Of a stretch of 64,000 nucleotides of DNA, positions 44,966 through 57,305 are shown piece after piece. The stretch is from assembly GCA_003255065.1 (NCBI GenBank), contig QAOA01001431.1, positions 110,947 through 174,946 of the forward strand, given 5' to 3'. The notes below the pieces were generated by a model. The model saw nothing but the letters and a program-made list of their open reading frames with translations, did not search any database and had not been told where the DNA came from. The position numbers and the translations under genes are program-made. The first letter of the stretch is position 1. Each line of letters begins with the position of its first letter. The stretch comes from Cercis canadensis (taxonomy: Eukaryota; Streptophyta; Magnoliopsida; Fabales; Fabaceae).

Positions 44966-47900
44966 CTATGACCAAGATGTTACTCGCACAGAGTTATCAG
45001 CTGATCCAGTCAAGAAAATGGGCAAGGTTGGATGCCAATCTACAGTTGTAATAGGAGCAGCATGAGGAAGTGTTTTCCAGCCATTTCCACGACCCTGAAC
45101 CTGAGTATGAAAGTAAGACCGAAAGTAAGACCCTGAACCTGATCACAGGCAGTAGTGGTGTTCCTGATAACACCACAATGGTCAAAAAGAAATTTGGGAC
45201 TGATTCTGTTGGAAAGTAAATTATAATTGATTTCTAAAGGGCAGGTCCAATCACAGGGCATAAATCAGTGTCCAGAAACATGAAAGAGAAAAGTGGGCAT
45301 GGAGAAGAAACATCAACCTCATATATGGGTGATCTTACTGAACTGGACGTTGCCAAGAGTCTCCTTCCATTAGCATCTAATGCCATCTCATGTCTGCAAT
45401 ATTTTGAACCCTCAGGATAACAGAACCTATAAAATGGAAGATCATGTCAAGGGTCAACTTTCCAAACATATTACAGCCCAGATGGATAGATGGATTTAAT
45501 ATAAAAATTTATCTCTCAGATAGCATAAACATAAAATGATTGAAAAAATTCAAAAGAAAAGGAAGAACACTGATCTTGCACTGTTATTCAACACATGTAT
45601 TGCAAGTTACATCACAGTTGCGTTTGATCAGATTTATTAAATCCCAGCCACATCATGCCCAAAAGCCAAAAACTTTTATATTAAAAAAAGAAAGATAAAA
45701 GAACCATACGGAGAGGAAAATACAATCAAGGTCGGTTTGGATTGGATCATATAGAATGTACCACTATCACTCAACATAAAATTTTATATACCATTACTCT
45801 TCAATAGTTACTTCTCTCATATGTAAGTCAACTTTAGGTAACAAAAATTAGTATAAGATTGCATGAAACACCAAACTAACAATTTATCATAAATAAATAT
45901 AAATGAATTTCATAACTTATATTAAAAATCATTGAATAATTTTTTTTCATTTATACATATTCAAATGTACAAGATGAATTTGGGGTTAATTCATTATCAA
46001 AAGCCAAATGACTCAGACTTGTAATTTTTTTCAACTTTTGTGCTGTCACTCCATGCACCTCATGGCAAAAATGAAAAATGCTAGCTGTAACAGTCCAAGT
46101 AGATGAGCGAAGGTGATATCCATGATAAGAGGTGCTGTCTCCAGAGAAGGATTAGTATTTTTATGACATCCCTTCAGCTCAGTACTCCAATTGATTGATC
46201 TGACATTGACTTTTTTAGCCTTTTCGTTGCACTTAAAGGGAAAGGAAACATTTTACATCTAAATAGGGTCAAACCAGAAATTTACCTGCTAGAGTTTCTT
46301 GACCACAGAATTTGACCTTGATTTTGCAAACTCCATTCAAATATCTGACAACAAAACAATTCTGTGAATATAAAAGCAAAAATCCATTCCAAGAGTCAGG
46401 GAAAAAAGACAATAGTATGGCATCTGGCTAAATATGGAATCACTAGTACTTGCCTTCCCATCAGACCCCAAGCTAAAAATGCTGGTCTCATCTGGGCCAA
46501 AAAGTATAGAACTGATAGAAGAATCATGTGCAGGCCAGCCAGTGATTTGTAGGCCAGCAGACATATCTTTGGCTAGTTAAGGTGCATCCTTATTGATATC
46601 ATTGTGAAAGCTTGTGGCCTCTAGTGTGCACGTAAATACACACATTCTCTTATCTAAGAAAATTTTGGCAGCATTTTAATTCACTAAATAATAGAACCAT
46701 CCTTACAACCATAGGACAAGGGACCTCCAGAAAGCACATAAAATCCATCAAATTGGCAAATTACAAACCATGCAACATAGAGAAGTAATCAAATGAATAA
46801 ATAAAGGATACCAAACATGTGAATCATTCCATCAATTGCAGAAGCTGCTAAAATCTTCCCATTGTGATTAAAGCATAGAGAAGTAATTGCTGGTGGATCT
46901 TCTCCGAGAGGAAGGACTGTCTTCATGCAATCCAAAATTACTCATGGCCAAAGACATATATACTGGAAACACCATGTCAATTTGAATATTAATTCTACAA
47001 AAAGAAGCACATACCATGGCTTTCCACATCTTCATGTTCCACACAGTTAGTGAAGCAAAACCCAAACTATCAAAGTAGTTGGAACCAGCCCTGGAAAGGC
47101 AATATGGTCCTCATAATTACTAACTAAACTGTGTAGTATTTAAAGAATGAACAACACAAAAGGATGATATTGAGAGAATAATGAAAGGCAGGATTCCCTA
47201 AGAAATTGTGGTTAATCATTGCTTCAATCTCTAGTCCAAATAGCATAATGTGCATTGGGTGAACAAAATTGTTAAACAGAGGATGCATCCCATACTAAAT
47301 TCAGTATTTAACTACTTCTAGACAGAATTCAAGATAAGGAAAAAATAGATACCCTCCAGATGCTGCTGCAGAAACAAAAATTGGCTCTACAGGGCTGCAT
47401 TTTATGTCCAATACACTGCAGATCCATATATATGTTAGAGGCTTCAAAAGCAAAGGACAAAAACCTGCAAACTACATAATTAAGAAACACCTTGGAAATG
47501 CTTCAGTTGTGTTGAGGTCACAGACAACTCTCTTTGCATCCACATTCCATGCTTTAATGCACCCATCTGATGTACCTATCAGAAGCTTTTATCAAGAGGA
47601 ACAACTTAATAACATGAATTTACTGTCTCATACAATAATGGCATTAAAATCACATCTACCACCATGAGAAGCCAATTCACATACCAAGCGGTCTGATTTA
47701 CACTCCCAATCAAGCGATAAGGTTTCTGCACCACAATAGATCGTTGCATTTCTAGACACTGGTGTTGATGAGTCGTATGTCCATATCCTTTATTGAAATG
47801 TATAGATCCAACCAAGATCAATTTGCATGGGTAAAAAGATTTCATAAAAATTAATTAATCATTTAAGAGCCGCAGAACCTTGTCTAGCACACTTGGGAAA

Positions 47901-50900
47901 GACAAAGGATAACTGCTAATAAAGGGAAAAATATAGGACTATTTCCTAAAAAGAATGTTGTAGAGTATATCAAGCTTCAATTTCTTTCATTTCTTTTCTA
48001 TTGTGGATCGTTTTGTTCTACATATATCACTGCAAATAGTTACCCAATGGTAGCCAATGACTAGAGGCAAGAATAAAGGCTACCTTTTAACCAAGACTAT
48101 TTTGTAACTTCGTTATTCCCCTTCCGTACCTAATCCTAACATGTTTGTTAAAATCAATTCCCAAAGAGGATACCTGACAGTCTTATCCAGAGAAGCACTA
48201 GCAATATTGTTCCCAGAAGCAGAGAAGCGGCATCGGCTGATTGAACTAGTGTGCCCCAAAAATGTCTCCTAAAAACCACAGTAATTCCACAGTTACAGGA
48301 ACTCAAAAGTTAATGTACACAAGAAAGCCACATGTTAAGGAGATGACTCAGTAGGGAAGGGAAACAAATTCCATTAAGAGAAAGTGAAACTTCAGAAATA
48401 AGATATGGGTCCATAGCCATTTTACCTGGTGCTCTACTTTGACCTCAGGAAAATCTTCTTCTATTAAAAGTTCTAGGCTGTTCTCTGCAACATAACTAGT
48501 TGTTACTTTTCTATTTCCGTATATAAACTCATTAGTTACTTAATCAGCCATTAAGAACTATCTCTGCCTTTATAGAGCATACAGAAAATTAGATGTACTT
48601 AAAAGTTCAGACGGAGTTCTCAAGATTAGCTGTTGGGTATGTGAAATACAATGCAGCTTACAAATGATATTAAAAAGGAAAAATAGGATTGATTGCTTCC
48701 ATATTTTAAAACATAAATAAAAAAAATACAAGACTTTCTTGTTTCCTTTCCATATTAGTTCTGCAACTTTTTCAATATCCATAAATAGTAATTTACATGC
48801 ATGTTCTCCATTTTCTTCTTATCTAGAGTCCAGATTCTAACACTACCATTTAACACCAAAACTTAATAGATCTTTTCTCATAGTAAATCAACATCTTATT
48901 GTACAATTTCTATTTCCAAGTTACTGCAAGTGACAGTATCAGACAGATATCATGATTTATCTACACTAGGAATCGAGAGTCACACTACTGGACACTTTTG
49001 TTCACTTCTCTGAATTTGGAGACATCAGATATTATTTGTCCTTAAGTTTTCCCTACAGTTCAATGCTTAGCTATCTTGTGGAAATGATAATTCTAGGCTT
49101 GGAACATGTCAACCCATGAATTCAAATGAGTCCTGTCCATAGAAAGCACACATCAACTGGCTTAAGAGATAATGATCAAGCAACTAATGCATATCACTTC
49201 ATTAGAAGGAGTAGTCCTAAAAGTATGCAAGTCTACCTAAATAGGGATTGTCATGACCTATTTGACTGGTATCACTGGTTCCACCTTTTCCCAGATAGTC
49301 TTTCAATTCCAAAGTAGAATCATCACCAGAGCTGGTATCAGACTGTATTTTTCCAGTACCAGCCACAACCAAATCTTGGCTAAGCTCTTTCGGAACTATT
49401 TGTTGAGTAATAGCTGGGGAAATTACTGGAATGTCTTTCATTCTCTGAATGCTTTCTTCATGCAAAGTGCTTGATGAACTGTAGCTTCCTCCCATACTTC
49501 AATCAAAATTAATGTATATCATTAGAGTCTCAAGAGAATTGAATTAAGAGAAAAAAAAGATTAAAAAATTACCTCCTAAACTGACATAACTGTGCCTCTT
49601 TCTCCTCAAGTAAAGCCTGAAGTTGTGACAACTTAAGATTGAGTTGTTTGATTTCTCTTTTGAGTCGGTTGGTAGAATTACTTTCTGAACTGATCTTCAG
49701 TAGAGCAGGTAAGCGTGAATTTATTAAGGATATTTTCAGAAGCTCATAGTGTAACTGTAAATAAATTTTTAAAAGAATTTCCCTCATATTATTGAAATAT
49801 TGAAGACATCATAATCGTCAAATCAATAAATTACAGAAAACAAAGGGAAGGGCAATGCATGAGCCATGAAATAAATAGGTAAACTGAACCCTAAAGTAAT
49901 TGGCATACAGTTTCTCTTTTATTTCCCTTCTTTTTCTTAGTAAATACAATGGCCATAAGTTCTCTACTTGATCCCCAAATGCCATACCTCAGAATTACAG
50001 TATACAACATAGCTTGTCAAAGAATAACATACATTAGAAGCATAGTATCCTTGTCTTTAATTGTTGCCTTTTTTTCCTTTTTCATTGGTTACCAACATAA
50101 ACATCTATCCACTAAATGTAGAACCCATTGTCACACCCTTCAAAATTCATTTAAAATTAGATAAGACTCAATAGATATAAATTCTGAAGGTTATGATAAC
50201 TAACTTGTTAATTTTGGTCGGTTCGTCACTTAGGAAAAGAAAAAAGGCCTGACTTGGGTAAGAGTTTGATCAACCACAACCACAACCAACTGGAGTTGCA
50301 ATAAGAATACAATAGAATAGAAAAAGATTCATCAGGGCAGAACTGCAAGCTGTACCATAACTGTGAATATGTAATTAGGTTACATCTGATAAACAAAGGA
50401 ACAGGCAACGACAAACTATCAAGCCTAAAAGAAGAAAAGACAAGAAGAAGCATGAATATAATTCTAAAGGATATGACTACCATTGAAGATCTCGCTAAAG
50501 AAGTTTCTCACAGAAAGATGCAAGGCCTCATACCAGTCCTTGGAGAAATAAATGCGAAATTCTGGATCCAAGTGAGGATTCTTGATAAACGGAATTGCTG
50601 CATCACAGTCACAGCAGCTCAGACTCAGTATCATTTTCATACTGGTAGTTCGTTAGAATTCAACAGAAAGAGTAAAGACAAGCGCACCAAACCATGGAGT
50701 CCATTCCCGTGATCTTTGCAGCAATTCATTGCCATTCATTCCAAAAAATTCCACAACTTTGCCTGTCCTTCCCAATTGCAATGCATGAACAATGTAGTAC
50801 CGTAGTATAGACGTCTCTAACTTAGATAAGATACCAACAAGTGCTGTTTCAGACGATGATGAGAGATACCGTTTGAAGAAACTCAAGAGATCAACTAATT

Positions 50901-51078
50901 TTTCTATCTGAAATTTGGGAATATAAACTGAGAAGATTAGGTCCAATATCTTGTCTACTTCAAATCCTTTGCCAATATCAGTATGCAATTCAATCTCAAA
51001 AGGTTGAAGAGTATTAGTAAATCCTCTAAATATGAGAAACTCCCTGACAAGTTCCTCAGCATACTGCATGTTCTCCAT
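44966..51078 (-). CDS. WDR91: WD repeat-containing protein 91 homologue
   Basis: Fifteen exons on the minus strand: 51078-50688, 50597-50475, 49714-49573, 49496-49258, 48484-48426, 48268-48174, 47787-47685, 47585-47491, 47415-47353, 47090-47015, 46920-46812, 46566-46454, 46344-46286, 45426-45318 and 45100-44966. They sum to 1911 nt, or 636 residues, with phases that agree at every junction. Two in-frame stops precede the ATG. The N-terminal domain (ELVREFLIFRGFTNTLQPFE, RYYIVHALQLGR) matches animal WDR91. A coiled coil (NRLKREIKQLNLKLSQL, about 181-217), a serine-rich linker and WD40 repeats (about 320-636, ending ITTVDWHPTLPIFLTGSAD) follow. Animal WDR91 is a Rab7 effector that lowers PI3P during early-to-late endosome conversion; the plant role is inferred. 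Intron 2 is AT-AC and intron 12 is GC-AG; the rest are GT-AG. Confidence 0.95.
46345..46453 (-). other. GC-AG intron of WDR91 (intron 12)
   Basis: The exon 12 end reads GGGAAG followed by GCAAGT, a consensus GC donor, and the intron ends TTGTCAG. Only this junction keeps the phase-0 join GSDGK to IFEWSL. Confidence 0.88.
49715..50474 (-). other. U12-type AT-AC intron of WDR91 (intron 2)
   Basis: The minus strand reads GGTAGTC then ATATCCTTT at 50474-50466, a perfect U12 donor. At the 3' end ATCCTTAAT (49731-49723) matches the TTCCTTAAY branch-site consensus at 8 of 9 bases, about 9 nt before the terminal AC at 49716-49715. The join gives FNGSRLPALLKIS, in frame with both exons. The tempting GT 6 bases upstream (50480) leads to no acceptor that keeps the frame: the only AG acceptors nearby are in the wrong phase. 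Confidence 0.9.
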
Positions 51079-52295
51079 CTTGTCCTACTAGCCCAACAAT
51101 GATGAAGATAACTTAATGCCTTGTAATCTTCTAGACATTCACAAACGAACAGGAAATTTCTTGCACCACTGCATAAATATCACCAATCAATGTAACTAGA
51201 AGTCTGAAAGGTACATATGTCTGTGTTGTATTATTGATGCACACATAATGCATACAAATAAAAGCATAGCTGAATCAGTGTCCATCTCATGTTGTTTGTA
51301 CATGTCATATGAACAATATTCCAACATTAATATATAGAAGTAATTTCATGTATTAGGACAGGAAAAGTAGCACAAGTTCCTAACCGGATTTAAGCAATTG
51401 GGAAAAGCAAAAAAGCCCATCGTAAATGGACCTGAAACACTTGCCTTCATGTGACAATATATTCCTAGCTCGAAATGTGGATAAACTATGACAATAACAA
51501 TAAGTATACGAATTTTACCAATACCAGAATCCACTAAACAAAATTGAAACAATCTATTCCTTACTTTCCAACTTGGTGTCCTTAAGGACTTGAACCCAAG
51601 ATAAGTAATGTGGCAAAAGATGCACATTCTTAAAAGAAAATAATTTTTGGAAGGAAATGGGTATAATAGCTTACTACTAATTGTTGGAACACATGGTGAG
51701 TGTCAAAACTAAAAATGATGAATTCAAGAGTCTAAGTTTCACTATAATTAAAATTCAATTCCTAAAATACGAAAGATTAATGTTAGCTTGAAAGAGGGTT
51801 CCAGAATTGTACCTCAAAAAATCATAGATGAATGGAATCAAACAAGAAGAAGGTTTGGGTCTCTATCACAGAAAAAAAAAAAAAAAAACTGATAAATAGA
51901 AATCTCTAGAGCAGAGGAATCGAAGCTAGCTTCCCGCTTTGCACCACAATGATTCCCAATTCCCCTTTCTCTGTATTCTTCTCTGGGTAAGCAAAAAAAA
52001 AATGAGAAATTTGGGGATAAAGGCAAAGGAAAAGAAGGAATCAGAAAGTTCTGAACTTTCTAAGTGACTGGGTAGGTTGGGTTGTAAGGGATGCTAGATG
52101 TGAAGAAAAGGAGAAGAAATCTGCTTTGTGTTGAAGCTCTGAATTCTGATCACACCGCAAATGGAATCGATGATAAAAGAGGATGAGAGGGAGGAGAGAA
52201 GGGGACTTTCAGTTGTGTTTGGCTCGGTCGGTGATGGAAACTGGAAGGTAGAAGCAGAAAATGAGAGAAGAGAATTGACAGAGGTGGCAAATAGT
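51079..52295. other. WDR91 5' flank
   Basis: Contains the WDR91 5' UTR, possibly with a leader intron, since a GC-richer block with leader-like character lies at about 51830-52160. No second gene seen. Confidence 0.4.
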
Positions 52296-52368
52296 GTTGG
52301 CCGCCAAAGATATGCAGTATTTTCATCTGATTAAAATTAAAATTGGGCTTAATTATAATTAAAGGAGG

Positions 52369-52399
<31 letters not shown>

Positions 52400-53345
52400 G
52401 TATTTATGTAGTATGTCATACTACATAGGAATAATCAATAAATGAATGACATGTGTACAAATTAACTATTTTTAAGTTTGTTTAAAAAATTAAATAAATT
52501 ATATTTTATATATAATAAAATATAAAAATTATGTATGCTTAACATGTCAGTGTAGTATGACATATTTACGTAGTATCATAGAATCGCTGTTAATGGAAAT
52601 CCTCTTAGGTATAAAAAAGGGAAAACTATTTTTTTACCTGTCAACTTTACTTTATATGCGGTGCACTCCTCTACTTTCAAATTGTGTAACTTAATTCTAT
52701 TTCATAATTAATGTTGAATTTTAATAGGAGATTTGAGTATATTATTGGATGAATTAGAATCATCGATTTAAAGTTTGAGTAAAGAAAATATACTTTCTAA
52801 CCGTTGTCAATTCATCCCTTCTATATATGTCTATTATATATATGAGAGATATTATTAATACATCTTAAATTCATATAATTTTATATAATATGGATTTCAA
52901 TTCTATTTACATGCACCTTGCAAACAACTAAAGGACAAAAAAATGAAAGAGTTTTTTTTTTTTTTTTGAGACACAAATTTTAAGAGGTTGATGTTACTCC
53001 TTCTCTAAGACAGAACATGCCACAATTAATGGATGCTTACTAATAATGGTGGAGTTAGCATAATTTTTTGGGAGCTAAAATATAATTAATAAGGAAGTAT
53101 AATTTTTTTTTTATAATTTCTCAGGTGCTACATATGTATTTTCTTTGAAAAAAAAATAAAAATCTACTGAAATTTTTTAATTTTTCAAAATTTTTGGGGT
53201 CTATATTAGCCCCAACCAATAACAAGGCTATGCCTTTGCTTAGTAATGAAGAATTGCTAGTAAAATTTGAATTGGATATCTTTTATTGGTCAATACAACT
53301 TTATCTTACTAATTGAGCTAATCTTTTTTGGCAAAACAAATAAAA
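52296..53345 (+). repeat. Segmental duplication, copy 1
   Basis: Starts at GTTGGCCGCCAAAGAT and shares ordered blocks with 57105-59300: the start; CCTCTTAGGTATAAAAAAG; CTTTCAAATTGTGTAACTTA; TTTGAGTATATTATTGGAT; TGAGTAAAGAAAATATA; and ACACAAATTTTAAGAGGTTG with TGATGTTACTC. This copy alone carries a MITE at about 52395-52595 and an insert at about 53045-53240. Confidence 0.88.
52395..52595 (+). mobile_element. Short AT-rich MITE-like repeat, copy 2
   Basis: Same repeat as 31985-32185 in opposite orientation. Its absence from the corresponding place in 57105-59300 shows it as an insertion. Confidence 0.7.
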
Positions 53346-53673
53346 TTCTATCAACGGGGACATATGAATTTCAAGATCTACCCCTATAGAAGTTAGGTAT
53401 GAGAATAGAGGTATCATAATCTTCAAATCTATCATAAAAATGATCAAATCTTTATTCAAAGAATGAATGATAGAAAAATAAGTGGAAATTTGGATTTTGA
53501 GGGGTTACAGCTACCTTAAAAGATAGTGGTATGTCAGCCCCAAATAACTCTATTGAAATGAGAGAAAGGGGGAGGGGAGGGACTAAATTTCATTCTATCT
53601 CAAGGAGAAAGTAGGGTTACAATACATACAAAAAAAAGTACTTCAAATAACTAATTATTTCTATCATCAAATA
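53346..53673. other. AT-rich spacer
   Basis: No gene or element recognised. Confidence 0.4.
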
Positions 53674-55088
53674 TGTTAGTCCCATAATTCTCTAATTCAA
53701 TTTTGATGATAACATATGATCCTACTGTTACTAATCTTGTGTTATGTGCTTAAGTGTTTATTTAGAATAGGTTAGTAAGAAGTCTTCAACAAAGAACTAA
53801 TTCTGGCAAAGGAGTTATGGCAAAGGGATTCTTGCTGATGTGGACGAGGATTTATACTGAATTAAAAAGACCCAAGAAAGCTCTCTTTTTGTTAGGAAGT
53901 TTCCTATACAAAGTGAGGAAATTTCCTCTTAAAAGTGCAGCTGCAAGGTCCACCTTTTAAGGGATAAAGTAAGAATTGTTTACTGCTAAAAGTGAAAGAG
54001 ATAATGCAAATGAGATTCTCTTTCTCTACGTGGTGGACAGCTATCCTTAGTGGGGCCGTTTTCTGAACTCTTCATGTGGGCTCATCTTCCTTTATGAAGA
54101 GATATTCTTTGAGCCTTTAAGAACCAGTTCTTGTCTGTGTGATGAGCTTCGAATTTTGCTGATATGGACAAAGCTTGTCGAGGGCTCTTCAGCCAAGTTT
54201 AGACTTTTACAATCCAACTAAGAATTGTGCTAGTGAGTTTGGAAAGTTCTCTTTGAGTTGACAGATGTGTAGTTTCCTTTTTTCAAGGAACACTTCACCT
54301 ACTTTCTCTTACACAAAGACAAGTCTCTTTTCCACAAAAAGGACAAATGGTCATGATGCATGATGGGCTTTGAGTCAACAAGTGGAAGGTCTCTCCTTAA
54401 GTTCCTCACGTGCACAAGAAAGAAGAGATAAAAACAAGAAGACTTTCAATTCAAGGCTTGGGTTTTATGCATGAAGAGAAGAAAGAAGAAAAACATTTTA
54501 GTGAGAAAAAGAAGCCATTGTTGAGAGCTTTGCTCTTCTTCTTCTTCTCAGTCATTTTCTTTATGCTTCAAGATTTTTATTGTTACACATCTACTCTATG
54601 AGAGAGTTTCTTCTTTGGGGCTAAACAAAAACACTTAGGTTTTATATTTGGATTTATATGAGTTAGAAAGTGTGAGTTTATGGTCAGCTTGAAAAACAAA
54701 AACCACAGTTGTTAAGTTTGAAGAAGTTTGGAAAAATAAACTTGTTGTAAAGCTTGGAGAAACTTGGAAAAATAAACTTGTTGTGAAACTTGGACAAATA
54801 AACTTGAAGAATAGTGGAATCTCATTTGTGGGAGAAGTAGATGTAGGCTTTTTAAGCTGAACTACTATAAAGACTTGTAGAATTTCCTCTGCTTCATCTC
54901 ATTTTCTCTAGATAATTTTTTGTTTTCGTCTATATGATTTGTTAAGATATTTTGCTGTATTCAAATCTGATATTTATCGAAGAACTAATTTGTAAGAACT
55001 AGTTCTAAACAAATCTGTAATTTGAATCTAATTTTAAGAAGTAATTTTTAACAATTCTTATTCACCCCCTCGAGGAATAGACTCTACA
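53674..55088 (+). mobile_element. Ty1-Copia LTR fossil (solo)
   Basis: Begins TGTTAGTCCC with TTTTGATGATAACA shortly after, and ends TTATTCACCCCCTCGAGG then CTCTACA. It belongs to the same long-LTR Copia family as 41812-43029. No internal region adjoins it. No clear target duplication was found. An open frame at 54410-54601 inside is not meaningful. Confidence 0.7.
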
Positions 55089-56399
55089 ACTCTCAATAAA
55101 ATAAATAATCTTATAGTTAGAAAACCAGATGAACTAGAGGAGGACAGTAAAAGATCATTGCGATTTTCTAGCGTATCTTTGAGATTTCACAACATCGAAG
55201 AACTATTCTATTCTTCAATCTCGTGGACTACAATGTTTGCAAAACTAATGCAACTATGCAAGGCTATGAATAAAGACATCAATCTCATAGATCTAGATAT
55301 GGATTTTTGAACAGACAGATTCAAGGAGACAAAAACTGTAGAAGATCATATAGTTTTTCAAGGTTAGAGTCTACCTCTTCTCTTCCTGTAGAATAAGCTG
55401 TAAGGAACATTATCATCCTCTCAAAATGGTGGAGACGACTGAGTAAGAAAACCTTACAGCTTATCCACAGGAGGAAAAGTGATGACTCTTGGAGTTTCAT
55501 GAACTCGTATCAGTAACTCCTCCATTTCTCTCTATCCTTAGTCTCACCTTCTCTCTCTCTCTTCAAGATTGTAGAAAGTGTTCCTATTAATACTAATTAG
55601 GCTATAACCTAGAGAAATCTGCCAAGTTTATGACCATTAGAAATACGGTGAATGTAGAGATTTGAAGCCCAATTTGTCCCCAAGTCTAAATTATTAGATG
55701 TGAATGAATATAGAGATGAATGTCAAATGTGAAATAGATACATACATATGAACCAAATATTTATGTATATTATGAAGATTTTGTATTCATAGTAAAAGTT
55801 TAACTGTTCATGTATCCAACCTTTAATATTGGAAAGATTCTCAGAACTTACTTGTTTTTTGTAATTATAATATAATAAAGTGATATTGTTAGTGGCTTAA
55901 ATGATTCTAATTTCTCATATGAAGTTTCCCAAATAAATATCAATAAAATTATTAATTTATTATGTCAATATCCTGTATATATGGGGAAAAGAAAAAAGAG
56001 GTTTGTTAGCCGACTCCCCAAATGTTCCAACACAAATATTTCATTAATCATCTTCCAAAAGAACATCTGCAAGAAAAGTTGGGGGTTCACCTTCTCAACT
56101 GGAAAAGAATCTAGAAGATTTCTCTAAAACTGCTAACCTATATGCAACTTGGTTAATGCTTACAAAGATCAGGCATGTCATCAAGGATTAAGGCAAGAGC
56201 AGAATATTTTTTTTTGGTAACAATAGAGAACATTCTATCTGCTAACAAAGTAAGTGATAGTTCGGCAAGGGATTGTTCATGTACCGACCAACTTACTTGC
56301 CCTTTATCTCTGTGCTTTGCCATGAAATTAACTACTTGGTTGGCCTTGATAGTGATTATAAAGACAAAGTCAGAGCTATAACAACCTCTTAGATTAAAT
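55089..56399. other. Unassigned spacer
   Basis: Apart from the hairpin at 55373-55480, no gene, RNA or element is recognised. Confidence 0.4.
55373..55480. other. Long hairpin, possible small-RNA precursor
   Basis: CCTGTAGAATAAGCTGTAAG (from 55385) pairs with CTTACAGCTTATCCACAGG (ending 55471), with one bulge and one mismatch. The pairing continues outward through CTTCTC / GGAAAAG-type bases. The loop is about 46 nt. The size and stem are in the range of a plant miRNA precursor, but strand and expression are unknown. Confidence 0.45.
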
Positions 56400-57104
56400 C
56401 ATATCAGTTGTACAGTTTTGAATTCATTTGTAAAGTTGGTATAGCCTAATAGGTTTGAATTATTTTGTATAGATAACCTTACTGTAACTCTATATATACG
56501 AACTTCAATACAATACAAATCAACTTCTGAAATTATTATATTTCCAATTTCTGTACATGGTATAAGAGCATTCAGCTTAATAGCATTTTTTTTGTGACCC
56601 ACATCAATGGCTTCAACCAATACTGCTCCTCTTTCCCACACGTTGTTGTTTGCCCATCTGTCACCTACCCTTCCTCCACTGTCGTTTTGTTCACTGCTGC
56701 ACATTAACGTCTCAAATTGAATCAAACCAATTACGCCTCTTGGCCCACTCTCACTTATGCTTTGTTTCATGGCTATGATCTTATGTCCTTTCTTGAACTA
56801 AACCCAGTCCATCACCTACTTGCTTGTCCAATGGAATTTCTACTCCAAACCCTGAGTACTCTTTTTGGGTTCATTAGGACAAATTTCTTCTCCATGCTAT
56901 TATAGCTTCCATGGAGCCTGAGGTCCTCAAGTTCTTGGCAAACCAGTCACTGCCAAAGCCACGTGGAATCATTTGAAATCCTTGTTTGCTAACCAATCTC
57001 GCTCTCAACTTATGTCTCTCAAAGAGAGCTTATCCACCACTATCAAAGGCACCCACACTGTCACTGAATATTTGCAATCCATGAAGGCCATTGCTGATGA
57101 AATT
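56400..57104 (+). mobile_element. Ty1-Copia fossil: LTR end, primer site and gag
   Basis: An LTR end with a TATA-like CTATATATAC precedes a primer-binding site TGGTATAAGAGC near 56559. A Copia gag remnant follows (phrases LHGYDLM, NPVHHLLACP, LSTTIKGTHTVTEYLQSM). The frame is broken at several points and the element stops abruptly at 57104, where the segmental duplication begins. No pol or 3' LTR; likely old. Confidence 0.8.
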
Positions 57105-57305
57105 GTTGGCCGCCAAAGATAAGGGAACATATAAATTAGAATTTAATATTTTCATCTAATTAAAATTCAAATTAGGCTTAATTACAATTAAAATTTTGAT
57201 ATATCTATTTTGTAAAAATGAATGTTTTTGTTTCCTATTTTAAAACAAGATTTAGTCCTCTTAGGTATAAAAAAGAGAAAATATTCGAACTTAAGCCTTA
57301 CAAGT

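Noticed and set aside
45101-45138. Outer acceptor at 45138 as the main start of the last WDR91 exon
   Set aside because: It shifts the reading frame and loses the conserved C-terminal WD repeat. The acceptor giving VQGRGNGW at 45100 is preferred.
50475-50481. GT donor at 50480 for WDR91 intron 2
   Set aside because: No AG acceptor near exon 3 keeps the frame with it, whereas the AT-AC pair fits exactly.
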